A DNA stretch of 33,416 nucleotides. Source: Vicinamibacterales bacterium. Lineage in GTDB: Bacteria > Acidobacteriota > Vicinamibacteria > Vicinamibacterales > UBA2999. This document shows positions 1 to 8,214 of the stretch, in pieces; within the stretch, counting starts at the first letter, position 1; each line of letters opens with the position of its first letter. The notes beneath the pieces are model-generated. The model had not been told where the DNA came from. It did no database searches and worked only from the letters and a program-made list of their open reading frames with translations. The position numbers and the translations under genes are program-made. The stretch spans positions 1 to 33,416 of the forward strand of contig JAWKHS010000033.1 of assembly GCA_041394705.1 (NCBI GenBank), written 5' to 3'.

Positions 1-1
1 G

Positions 2-910
<909 letters not shown>

Positions 911-923
911 CGCGGCCGCGCCC

Positions 924-1694
924 ATGGCTGTCGCGCTCGGCGCCGTGATCGGGATCGCCCTGGGCCTCCTGGGCGGGGGCGGCTCGATCCTGACGGTGCC
1001 GATCTTCGTCTACGTGCTCCACTTCGCGGCCAAGGACGCGATTGCGATGAGCCTGGCCGTCGTGGGGGCGACGAGCGCCATCGGGGTGGCCGGGCACTGG
1101 CGCGCCGGGAACGTCAACCTCCGCGTCGGCACCGTGTTCGGCCTCGTGGCCACGGCCGGCACCTACGCGGGCGCCCGCCTGGCCGCCTACGTGAGCGGCG
1201 CCGTTCAGCTCGCGGTGTTCGCGCTGGTCATGCTCGTGGCGTCCGCATTCATGTTCCGCGATCGCGCCGCCTCCGAGACCGCGGACCACGGCCCGGCGGC
1301 GCGTCTCGGCGCGGCGGCGCTCGTCGGCTTCGCGCTGGGCGTGGGTTTCCTCACCGGCCTTGTCGGGGTCGGCGGCGGGTTCCTGATCGTGCCCGCGCTC
1401 GTCCTCCTGGCAGTGCCGATGCGCGAGGCCGTCGGGACGTCCCTGGCCATCATCGCCGTGAACTGCGTGGTTGGATTCGCCGGCTACCTCGGGCACACGG
1501 TCGTCGACTGGTCCTCGGTGGGCCTCGTGACCGCCGGGACGGCGCCGGGCATCGCGCTGGGCGTCGGCCTGCACCGCCGCGTGCCGCAGTCCGTGCTCCG
1601 CCGTGGGTTCGCCCTGTTCCTGCTGGTGATGGCCGCGTTCATCCTCTACCAGAACGCCAGCACGATCGTGGCCGCCTGGTCGAGCCGCGCGTGA
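924..1694 (+). CDS. TauE/SafE family sulfur-compound permease
   Basis: Predicted inner-membrane permease of 256 residues, within the normal size of the TauE/SafE family, which exports sulfite, sulfoacetate or related anions or takes up thiosulfate. The two family repeats are visible: an N-terminal glycine-rich re-entrant segment (LGLLGGGGSILTVPIFVY, about residues 12-29) and its second copy (FLTGLVGVGGGFLIVPALVLL, in the middle of the protein), each followed by a TS-type segment (MSLAVVGATSAIG and VGTSLAIIAVNCVVGFAG). Long hydrophobic stretches alternate with short loops throughout. It starts 13 nt after the sulfide:quinone oxidoreductase stop, with no clear Shine-Dalgarno sequence before the ATG, so coupling to the upstream gene is likely. 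Substrate cannot be read from sequence; context suggests a product of sulfide oxidation. Confidence 0.88.
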   Translation: MAVALGAVIGIALGLLGGGGSILTVPIFVYVLHFAAKDAIAMSLAVVGATSAIGVAGHWRAGNVNLRVGTVFGLVATAGTYAGARLAAYVSGAVQLAVFALVMLVASAFMFRDRAASETADHGPAARLGAAALVGFALGVGFLTGLVGVGGGFLIVPALVLLAVPMREAVGTSLAIIAVNCVVGFAGYLGHTVVDWSSVGLVTAGTAPGIALGVGLHRRVPQSVLRRGFALFLLVMAAFILYQNASTIVAAWSSRA

Positions 1695-1831
1695 GCAGGC
1701 GAGCGGCCGTGGGTGCGTCAGCCGCGTCCGATTCTGTGTAGCCGGCGACTCTCCGCCGCGGCGTTCCGCCGGCGCCCCCGCCGCACGGGCTGGAGCCCTT
1801 CTTGCTCCCATCGGAGCCAGGAGGGACTGTC

Positions 1832-3256
1832 ATGCGCCTCAGCCATGTCGTGGCCATCTCATCCGCGGCGCTGCTCGCCGGCTGCGCCGTGAATCCAGTG
1901 ACGGGCGAACGGCAGCTGACGCTCATCTCTGAGGCCCAGGAAGTGGAGATGGGCCGCGCCGCCGCCGAGGAGGTCCGTCAGACGATCGGGCTCGTCGACG
2001 ATGCGCGCCTGCAGCGCTACGTGCGCGACGTCGGTCTCCCGCTGGCGAAGGACTCCGAGCGCCCGTCCCTGCCGTGGAGCTTCGCGGTCGTGGACGACCC
2101 CACCCCCAACGCCTTCGCGCTTCCGGGCGGGTTCATCTTCGTCACGCGCGGCATGATGAACCTGATGGAGTCGGAGGCCGAACTGGCCTCGGTCCTCGGG
2201 CACGAAGTGGGGCACGTCACGGCCCGGCACTCGGTGTCGCAGATCTCGCAGCAGCAGCTCGCGCAGGTGGGGCTCGGCCTCGGCGGCGTGCTCTTCCCCC
2301 AAATCCAGCCGTTCGGGCAGGCCATCGGCGCCGGACTCCAGCTGCTGTTCCTGAAACACGGCCGCGACGACGAACGGCAGGCCGACGAGCTCGGATTCAC
2401 CTACGCGCTGCGCCACGACTACGACGTCGGCGAGATGGCCGACGTGTTCGAGTCGCTGCAGCGGCTCGGCGACGAGGGCGGCAGCCTTCCCGGATGGCTG
2501 ACCACGCACCCGTCCGAGGCCGAGCGCATCGAGACGATCCAGGCGCGCGCGGCGGCACTCCCGGCCTCCGACCGGGGCACCGTGGTGCGGCGCGCCGAGT
2601 ACCTGAATCGCATCGACGGGCTCGTCTACGGCGAGAACCCGCGCCACGGCTTCTTCAAGGACGGCGTCTTCTACCATCCGGACCTGCGCTTCCAACTGCC
2701 CCTGCCGTCGGAGTGGTCGGGCCGGAATCTTACGAGCGCGGTCGTGGCCGTCTCGCCGCGCCAGGACGCGGCGGTGGAACTGACCGTCGTGCCCTCGAAG
2801 GACGCCAGGGCGGCCGGGCGTCAGTTCCTGGGCCAGCAGGGCATCACGCCCCTCAGCACGGCCACCGAGTCCATCCACGGCCTGCAGGCGTACGTCAGCG
2901 TCTTCGAGGCGCGCACGGAGCAGGGCGTCCTGCGCGGGCTGAGCGCGCACGTCCCCTACGGCGGTCGGACCTATCAAATCGTGGCGTATACGCCGGCGGC
3001 CAGCTTCCAGGCCTACAGCGGCGCCTTCGATCGGGTCGTCCGCGGGTTCGGACCCCTCACCGACGCCGCGACGCTGTCGGTCGAGCCGAAGCGCATGGAC
3101 ATCGTGCGGATCGGCCGGGCGATGACGTTCGACGAAGTGACCCGCCAGTATCCGTCGGCTGTTCCGCCTCGCGAAGTGGCCGTGCTGAACCAGGTCGACG
3201 ACGCCGGGCAGCGGCTGTCGGCCGGGACCCTCGTGAAGCGCGTCGTGGAGGGGTGA
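1832..3256 (+). CDS. M48 family zinc metalloprotease, lipoprotein
   Basis: Protein of 474 residues. The start is the ATG at 1832 because it follows an AGGAGG Shine-Dalgarno sequence at the right distance and opens a lipoprotein signal (hydrophobic segment ending LLAGC, lipobox Cys near residue 18). A TTG 30 nt upstream is open but unlikely. The zinc site is HEVGH (His124, Glu125, His128), and the third ligand is probably Glu181 in ERQAD, the family ExxAD motif. The fold resembles periplasmic BepA/Oma1-like M48 proteins that degrade or assist outer-membrane proteins. After the protease domain (to about residue 260) the chain has an uncharacterised beta-rich region and a short C-terminal stretch (MDIVRIGRAMTFDEVTRQYP) of LysM-like look, seen in some M48 lipoproteins. 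No gene shares an obvious operon; the gap to the permease upstream is 137 nt. Confidence 0.9.
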   Translation: MRLSHVVAISSAALLAGCAVNPVTGERQLTLISEAQEVEMGRAAAEEVRQTIGLVDDARLQRYVRDVGLPLAKDSERPSLPWSFAVVDDPTPNAFALPGGFIFVTRGMMNLMESEAELASVLGHEVGHVTARHSVSQISQQQLAQVGLGLGGVLFPQIQPFGQAIGAGLQLLFLKHGRDDERQADELGFTYALRHDYDVGEMADVFESLQRLGDEGGSLPGWLTTHPSEAERIETIQARAAALPASDRGTVVRRAEYLNRIDGLVYGENPRHGFFKDGVFYHPDLRFQLPLPSEWSGRNLTSAVVAVSPRQDAAVELTVVPSKDARAAGRQFLGQQGITPLSTATESIHGLQAYVSVFEARTEQGVLRGLSAHVPYGGRTYQIVAYTPAASFQAYSGAFDRVVRGFGPLTDAATLSVEPKRMDIVRIGRAMTFDEVTRQYPSAVPPREVAVLNQVDDAGQRLSAGTLVKRVVEG

Positions 3257-3311
3257 GGCGGCGGCACGGCCGCAGCCGGACCCTCCGCTCGTCTCAGATC
3301 GTGCCTCCGCA

Positions 3312-3332
3312 GCCGTCCGTCCGACGGACGGC
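3312..3332. repeat. 21-bp palindrome between M48 and ABC-F genes
   Basis: GCCGTCCGTC at 3312-3321 is the exact reverse complement of GACGGACGGC at 3323-3332, with a single base between. As RNA it would form a 9-bp hairpin with a CCG loop. No T-run follows on either strand, so it is not a standard intrinsic terminator. It sits 55 nt after the M48 stop and 150 nt before the ABC-F promoter; an operator or a transcript-end hairpin are both possible. Confidence 0.6.
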
Positions 3333-3482
3333 GTTCGTCCTCGGCACCCGCTCGGCCGTGCCGGATCGCCCCCGGCGGCGGGGCCGATGGCGTCTGCCGA
3401 CGAGGCGGGCGCGGGCCGCCGTCACTCGGGCACCGCCGGTGTCCGCCCGGCCTCGAGCCAGGCCGCGCACGGTGCGTGCGGC

Positions 3483-3491
3483 TGGTACAAT
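3483..3491 (+). promoter_or_regulatory. Extended -10 promoter for the ABC-F gene
   Basis: TGG followed by TACAAT (hexamer 3486-3491) matches an extended -10 (TGN-TAtAAT). No good -35 lies 16-18 nt upstream, as expected of the extended -10 class. Transcription would start near 3498, leaving a leader of about 57 nt before the ATG at 3555. Prediction from sequence only. Confidence 0.5.
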
Positions 3492-3554
3492 GAGAAGTTT
3501 GCAGCGGGCCGGCGCAATCGTGCTGGGCGGCTGCCTCTCAGAGAGGACCGAGGG

Positions 3555-5156
3555 ATGATCTCCGTCAGCGGCGTGTCGATGCGGTACGGCAGCAAGGTGC
3601 TCTTCGACGACGTCTCCACGACGTTCGCACCGGGCCGCCGGTACGGGCTCACCGGCCCGAATGGCGCCGGCAAGTCGACGTTCATGAAGCTGCTCACGGG
3701 CGAGCTGCCGCCGCAGAAGGGCGTGGTCGCGCGGCCCGACCGGCTCGGCGTGCTGCGTCAGGACCAGTTCGCGTTCGACGCCTACCGCGTCATCGACGCC
3801 GTGATCATGGGCAACGCCGCGCTCTGGGACGCGCTGCAGGAGCGCGACCTCCTCTACGCGAAGGCGTCGCTCAGCGACGAGGACGGCATGCGCCTGGGCG
3901 AACTCGAAGGCGTGATCGGCGAACACGACGGCTACACCGCGGAGAGCGATGCCGCGGTCCTGCTCGACGGCCTCGACATCCCCGAGCACCTGCACGAGCG
4001 AAAGATGTCGGAACTGCAGGGCGGCCAGAAGGTGCGCGTCCTGCTCGCGCAGGCGCTCTTCGGTCATCCCCGCGCGCTGCTGCTCGACGAGCCGACGAAC
4101 CACCTGGACCTCGACTCGATCCACTGGCTCGTGGACTTCCTGACGCGCTACGACGGCACGCTGGTGGTCATCTCGCACGACCGCCACTTCCTGAACGCGG
4201 TCTGCACCCACACCGCCGACATCGACTACCAGACCATCATCACCTACACCGGCGGCTACGACGAGATGGTGCTGGCCAAGACGCAGATCCGCTCGCGTCT
4301 CGAGGCGCAGAACGAACAGCGCGAGAAGAAGATCGCGCAGCTCAACGACTTCATCGCCCGCTTCTCGGCCGGCACGCGGTCGAGCCAGGTGCAGTCGCGC
4401 AAGAAGGAAGTGGAGCGGCTGCAGACGACCGAGCTGGCGCGTTCGAACATCCAGCGGCCCTACATCCGCTTCCAGATGGCGCGGCCGTCGGGCCGTCTCG
4501 CCATGGAGTGCACGGACGTGGCGAAGGCGTTCGACGGCCACGTGGTCATCGACGGCTTCGAGGCCGTGGTGAACCGCGGGGAGAAGATCGCGATCGTGGG
4601 CCGGAACGGCGTCGGCAAGACCACGCTGCTCAAGGCGCTCCTGGCCGACGGGCCGGGCCTGACACCGGCCCCGGGCGACATCGACGGCGGCGCCGTGCGC
4701 TGGGGCCACGAGGTGTCGATCGGGTACTTCGCCCAGGACCACACCGGCGCGATTCCGCACGTCCTCACGGCCGTCGAATGGCTGCACCAGTTCGATCCCG
4801 ATGCCGCGAAGCAGGACATCCACGGCCTGCTCGGGCAGATGCTGTTCAGCGGCGAGGAGGGGTACAAGCCCACGGCCGCGCTGTCGGGAGGCGAGACGGC
4901 GCGGCTGCTCTTCTGCCGCATCATGCTCCAGAAGCCGAACGTGATCGTGCTCGACGAGCCGACCAACCACCTGGACCTCGAGTCGATCAACGCCCTCAGC
5001 ACGGCGCTCCAGAAGTACGAAGGCACCGTGTTCCTCGTCACGCACGACGAGGATCTCATCGACGCCGTGGCCACGCGGGTCTGGAAGGTGGGGGAGGGGC
5101 GCGTCGAGGACTTCAAGGGCACGTTCGAGGAGTATTCGGCCACGGCGGCGCGCTGA
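3555..5156 (+). CDS. ABC-F ATPase, YbiT/EttA-like translation factor
   Basis: Soluble protein of 533 residues with two tandem ABC ATPase domains and no membrane segments, the ABC-F layout. Domain 1 has Walker A GPNGAGKS (residues 34-41), signature LQGGQ (about 154) and Walker B LLLDEPTNHLDLDS (about 176). Domain 2 has GRNGVGKT (350-357), LSGGE (about 443) and VIVLDEPTNHLDLES. The linker between them is charged and carries AGTRSSQVQSRKKEVERL, the tRNA-contacting P-site motif region. Length and linker best match YbiT. ABC-F proteins bind the ribosomal E site and rescue or tune translation; target peptides are unknown. The ATG at 3555 was chosen over a GTG-type extension to 3387 because the homology begins MISVSGVSMRYGSK and the GAGAGGA ribosome site precedes it. 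CCTCT-CAG-AGAGG (3534-3546) could fold over that ribosome site and modulate initiation. Confidence 0.92.
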   Translation: MISVSGVSMRYGSKVLFDDVSTTFAPGRRYGLTGPNGAGKSTFMKLLTGELPPQKGVVARPDRLGVLRQDQFAFDAYRVIDAVIMGNAALWDALQERDLLYAKASLSDEDGMRLGELEGVIGEHDGYTAESDAAVLLDGLDIPEHLHERKMSELQGGQKVRVLLAQALFGHPRALLLDEPTNHLDLDSIHWLVDFLTRYDGTLVVISHDRHFLNAVCTHTADIDYQTIITYTGGYDEMVLAKTQIRSRLEAQNEQREKKIAQLNDFIARFSAGTRSSQVQSRKKEVERLQTTELARSNIQRPYIRFQMARPSGRLAMECTDVAKAFDGHVVIDGFEAVVNRGEKIAIVGRNGVGKTTLLKALLADGPGLTPAPGDIDGGAVRWGHEVSIGYFAQDHTGAIPHVLTAVEWLHQFDPDAAKQDIHGLLGQMLFSGEEGYKPTAALSGGETARLLFCRIMLQKPNVIVLDEPTNHLDLESINALSTALQKYEGTVFLVTHDEDLIDAVATRVWKVGEGRVEDFKGTFEEYSATAAR

Positions 5157-5466
5157 GCGGCGATGGCCCGTCCCTGGCTGCGCGTCCAGACGGCCAGTCC
5201 CGCTACGTGACCGGCGTGTTCGCGGCCACGCTGGGCGCATCTTCCAGGACGAGTACGCGGAACGCCGGCGGTTGCCGTTCGCCGTGCGCCAGGTGACGGT
5301 GGCCGCGGTGGAGCTTCGGCTTGCCGACATGGAGGATCCGGGGCGCCTCCAACGATTGCTGCAGGCGGTCGGCGCGTCTGGCGAGCGCGTGCCGTATGTC
5401 TTCGTCACCATGTCGAACGGCGCCGTCACGCGGGACTACATGGTCGAGATCGCGGTCGAACGCTAG
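5157..5466 (+). pseudogene. Frame-broken 3' gene remnant, possibly proteasome-alpha-like
   Basis: Two coding-looking stretches in different frames abut here. From the ABC-F stop to about 5236 one frame reads ...SRYVTGVFAATLG. From 5236 the next frame reads RIFQDEYAERRRLPFAVRQ and runs to a TAG at 5464-5466, ending MVEIAVER. Both have the high G/C third positions of real genes here. Restoring one missing base near 5236 joins them into about 100 residues. There is no plausible start codon or 5' part, because the intact ABC-F gene ends directly before it. The joined peptide loosely resembles the segment of bacterial proteasome alpha subunits around YAQTLGTIF...PYEVEL and the following beta strand, but this is weak and from memory. 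A 64-residue TTG-started ORF (5272-5466) is the alternative reading. Confidence 0.4.
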
Positions 5467-5554
5467 GGCGGCGGGGCGAGCCGAGCGACACAGGCGGCCG
5501 CGCCCGGACCTGCGAGTGCCGGCGCGAGACGTCCGCCCGCGCAGGCACAGTCGT

Positions 5555-6038
5555 CTACTCAGGTCCGCGGCCGGCGCTGACCCATCGGATGCCGACGTCG
5601 GCTGCCGCGCGAACGCGATCGGCCAACTGGGCACCGTGATGCTGGACGTGACGGATGTTCACGATCTGATGCTCCAGCTTCGACATTGGATACCACCAGA
5701 ATCCGCTCTCGGGGCTGTCGAGATCGAGCGAGTCGACCGCGCCGTCGACCATCGCGCTGACGAAGGTCCAGTAGTCCAGCACCTCCGCCTTCGAGTACGG
5801 CTCGCCCTCCGTGCCGTCGTCTCCGCCATGCTGCCCGATCCAGGGAACGAACGCCCTCTCGTGCGGCTGCAGATACAGGTGCGTGAAGAACAGCGCGTGG
5901 TAGACGAGTTGCCAGCAGGCGTTCGTGCGATCGCGACGAAGCCACTCGTCGTCGGGGCAGCGCGCCACGCTCTCGCGCCAGCATCGCGAGCGCCGCGTGG
6001 TACTGGCTCTTGAGGATGGCTCGGAGGTCGCCCGCCAT
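5555..6038 (-). pseudogene. DinB-family protein gene with a frameshift
   Basis: The reverse strand encodes a DinB/YfiT-like four-helix protein of about 160 residues, a family of putative metal-dependent enzymes and thiol-linked transferases. It starts MAGDLRAILKSQYHAALAML at 6038, then the frame breaks near 5970-5979. One extra base relative to the expected gene restores the typical ...SVARCPDDEWLRR segment, which then runs to a TAG at 5555-5557. The restored protein has the family's spaced histidines: LVYHALFFTHLYL (about residues 45-57) and the C-terminal IRHVQHHGAQLADR motif. Without repair the longest ATG-started product is 137 residues (from 5968) and lacks helix 1. Either the gene is recently broken or the base is a sequence error. 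A -10-like TAGAAT lies exactly 9 nt before the ATG. Confidence 0.7.
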
Positions 6039-6047
6039 GACGGCCTG

Positions 6048-6053
6048 ATTCTA
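6048..6053 (-). promoter_or_regulatory. -10 hexamer 9 nt before DinB start
   Basis: TAGAAT on the reverse strand, then 9 nt (CAGGCCGTC), then ATG at 6038. No purine-rich ribosome site fits in the gap, so the mRNA would be leaderless or nearly so. The same spacing is seen at 15370 and 21670. Confidence 0.45.
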
Positions 6054-6172
6054 GCGGCCGGAGCGCCACGGGCGAGGCGGCAGGGGACGTGCGACGAGTG
6101 CGACGGCCCACAGCGCCGAGCACCGCCAGCCTGACGAGCGGCGTCGGCCGCCCGGCTGAGCGGTGCGAAAGA

Positions 6173-6526
6173 TGGTGGAGGCGGCGGGAGTTGAACCCGC
6201 GTCCGAGAGTTCGTCCTCGCAGGACTCTACATGCGTGTCCGCTTCGTGGGTCTCGCGCCCGCCGTGTGGAAGCGGCGAAGTACCGGCAGGCGCCAGCCGC
6301 GGGCGATCTCACTCCCGAGCGCCGCGGCGCCGCGCGAGAGCCAGCCAGTTTGATGACGTCCTGCCCCCGGCCACCTGGCGAGGCCGGGGAGGACGCTCAC
6401 AGGGGTTTAGGCTGCGAGAGCGTACTGATTGTCCGCAGTTAACGGATGTCCCACCGGATTAACGAGTCAGTGGGGCTCGGCATGCATCCTACGAATCTGC
6501 ACCCCCGTCGAAGCCAAATCGCCCCC
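6173..6526 (-). ncRNA. ssrA: tmRNA (transfer-messenger RNA)
   Basis: Complete one-piece tmRNA of 354 nt that rescues stalled ribosomes with SmpB. The 5' end GGGGGCG (6526-6520) pairs with CGCCTCC (6183-6177) to form the acceptor stem, followed by discriminator A and an encoded CCA (6175-6173). Downstream of the 5' strand comes GATTTGGCTTCGACGGGGGT, the conserved tmRNA 5' domain; near the 3' end is the T arm GGACGCGGGTTCAACTCC. The tag reading frame starts at the resume codon GCG (6436-6434), after the conserved TTAACT context, and ends at TAA (6409-6407). It encodes ADNQYALAA, with the YALAA end recognised by ClpXP-type proteases. The remaining about 200 nt contain GC-rich pseudoknot helices. 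The gene stands alone between a damaged DinB gene and a divergently transcribed coiled-coil gene. Confidence 0.96.
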
Positions 6527-6576
6527 ACGTGAGCGCCGCCGCGCGGCCGCGTGCCGCGCGCGCGTCGATGTCTTCG

Positions 6577-6585
6577 ATTCTAACA
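6577..6585 (-). promoter_or_regulatory. Extended -10 promoter for ssrA
   Basis: On the reverse strand TGT-TAGAAT (hexamer 6582-6577) forms an extended -10 about 50 nt upstream of the mature tmRNA 5' end at 6526. Transcription from about 6570 would give a 44-nt 5' leader, removed by RNase P as in other tmRNA precursors. The -35 position shows no match. Confidence 0.45.
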
Positions 6586-6641
6586 TTCCCGTCGCGGCGT
6601 GCCGTGGCGGCGCGGACACGGCCGGGGTTGCCCGGAGTTTC

Positions 6642-6670
6642 TTGACGCTGCACCCCGGGCTCCCGATAAT
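6642..6670 (+). promoter_or_regulatory. Sigma-70-type promoter of the coiled-coil/slt operon
   Basis: TTGACG (6642-6647), a 17-nt spacer, then GATAAT (6665-6670): the best sigma-70-like promoter in the window. Predicted start near 6677, leaving about 125 nt of leader before the ATG at 6802. The 9-bp repeat CTCCCGATA occurs at 6660-6668, overlapping the -10, and again at 6685-6693; the second copy also begins a hairpin (CTCCCG 6685-6690 with CGGGAG 6698-6703). These could be a regulator site and its partner. Confidence 0.65.
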
Positions 6671-6801
6671 GCGGAACGGGCGTCCTCCCGATAGATCCGG
6701 GAGAAACACGACGCTCGTCGGCGCCAAGGGGCTCATTGGCCGACGGATCGCGCTCTCCCAGCCGCGTTGGCGTCAGACCAGTGCCCCTTGTCGGGAACGC
6801 C

Positions 6802-8214
6802 ATGTCGCTGGATGAACGATTCCGTCACGCGCTCGCCGAAGCCCTGACCGACGCCCGGACCCGGCTGGAGTCCGAGTTCGCCTCCATGCTCGCCGAGGCG
6901 CAGGCCGAGGCGGAGCGCGAGAAGGCCGCCGCCCACGAAGCCGCCGAGGCCGCCCGAGCTGGGGCCGTGAGCGAGGCGCAGCAGGCGCTTCGCGCCGAAC
7001 TCACCGCGGGATTCGATGCCGAGAAAGCGTCGCTCTTCGCGACCCACGAGTCCCTGCTGGCGCAGGCCGCGGATGCCGCCCGCCTCGAGGTGGCCCGGCT
7101 GCACGAGGCGTTCGCCTCGGATTCCGAGCGGCTCCGGGCGGAGGCCGACGACGCCCAGGCCCGGCTTCGCGCCGAGGCCGACGCCACCGTGGACGCCGTC
7201 CGGGCGGAACTGCGGGAAGCCCAGGCGGCAGTCGTCCGTCTACGGGAAGAGCATGACGCCGCAACGGCCGCGTCCAAGGGCGAGCACGAGGCCGAGGCGG
7301 CGCGCCTGGGGGAGGCGCTGGCCGCGGCCTCTGGGGAGCGGGACGAACTCCGGGCGCTCTTGACCCGGGTCCAGGAAGAGCAGGCCGCGGCCGCGACGGC
7401 TGCCAAGGCCGAGGCGGACGCCGCGCTTTCCGGTGCCCGCTCCGAGTCCGAGTCGGCGCTCGCGGCGCTCCGGTCCGAGTCGGAGTCGGCCCTGGCGGCG
7501 GCACGCGCTGAGGCCGACGCGGCCGTGTCCGCCCTGCGAGCCGAGGCGGAGCGGACGCTTACGGCGCTCCGCGACCAGTCGTCGTCGAACGAGGCGGCGC
7601 TCCGTTCGGAGTCCAGCGCGGCGCAGGCCGCCCTGCGCTCCGAGGCTGATCAGACGGCCGCCGCGCTCGCCGAGGCGCTGGAGCGCCATCAGGCCGGAAG
7701 CGTGCGGATGCTGGAGTCGGTCCGGGCGCTCGACGGCGCGTCGTCGCTGCCGGAAGTGCTCGACGCGCTGGCCCACGCGACCGCGAAGGAAGCCGGCCGC
7801 GCCGCGCTCCTGGTCGTGAAAGGCGACCGCCTCGTCGGCTGGCGGACCAACGGGTTCGGAGCGGTCGACGACGACCCGCGCGCCCTCGAATCGAGCACCG
7901 CCGACGCGGGCGCCCTGGCGACGGCCGTCAACACCTGCCGGCCCGCCATCACGGGCAGCGGATCGGTGCTGGCCGCGCCCCCGTTCAGCGCCGCCGGCCC
8001 GGACGTGCCCGGCCTGGCCGTGCCGCTGCTGGTTGGCGGCCGCGCGGTGGCGGTGGCGTACGTCGATGCCGGCACCGCGGCCCATGGCCCCGCCACCTGG
8101 ACGGCGCCCGTTGAACTGCTGGTGCGGCACGCCGGCCGATGCATCGAGGCGCTCGCGGTCCGGCGGCCGGCTCCGGCCCGTCCGGCGAGCGCCCGGGTAG
8201 GTGCGACGGCGTGA
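6802..8214 (+). CDS. Coiled-coil protein with C-terminal GAF-like domain
   Basis: Protein of 470 residues with no recognised full-length family. Residues from about 1 to 310 are a nearly uninterrupted coiled coil rich in Ala, Glu, Arg and Ser, with near-repeats such as ALRSESESALAAARAEADAA, visible in the DNA as repeating GAGTCGGAGTCGG-type blocks at 7440-7500. Residues from about 320 to 455 (LDGASSLPEVLDALAHATAKEAGRA onward, through GLAVPLLVGGRAVAVAYVDAG) look like a GAF sensor domain, to judge by helix-strand pattern. No signal peptide or membrane segment. The ATG at 6802 is preferred over an upstream GTG-type start because the helix pattern begins at SLDERFRHALAEAL; the ribosome site is weak. 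It overlaps the transglycosylase gene by 4 nt, implying coupled expression, perhaps as a cytoplasmic regulator of envelope work. Function unknown. Confidence 0.85.
   Translation: MSLDERFRHALAEALTDARTRLESEFASMLAEAQAEAEREKAAAHEAAEAARAGAVSEAQQALRAELTAGFDAEKASLFATHESLLAQAADAARLEVARLHEAFASDSERLRAEADDAQARLRAEADATVDAVRAELREAQAAVVRLREEHDAATAASKGEHEAEAARLGEALAAASGERDELRALLTRVQEEQAAAATAAKAEADAALSGARSESESALAALRSESESALAAARAEADAAVSALRAEAERTLTALRDQSSSNEAALRSESSAAQAALRSEADQTAAALAEALERHQAGSVRMLESVRALDGASSLPEVLDALAHATAKEAGRAALLVVKGDRLVGWRTNGFGAVDDDPRALESSTADAGALATAVNTCRPAITGSGSVLAAPPFSAAGPDVPGLAVPLLVGGRAVAVAYVDAGTAAHGPATWTAPVELLVRHAGRCIEALAVRRPAPARPASARVGATA

Noticed and set aside
5321..6013. 230-codon + strand ORF across the DinB region
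   Set aside because: It is antisense to the DinB-coding frames, changes composition along its length and shows no domain.
6163..6260. A tRNA gene ending at about 6173 with a normal T arm and CCA
   Set aside because: The matching 5' acceptor strand lies 350 nt away with a tag reading frame between; this is the 3' end of tmRNA.
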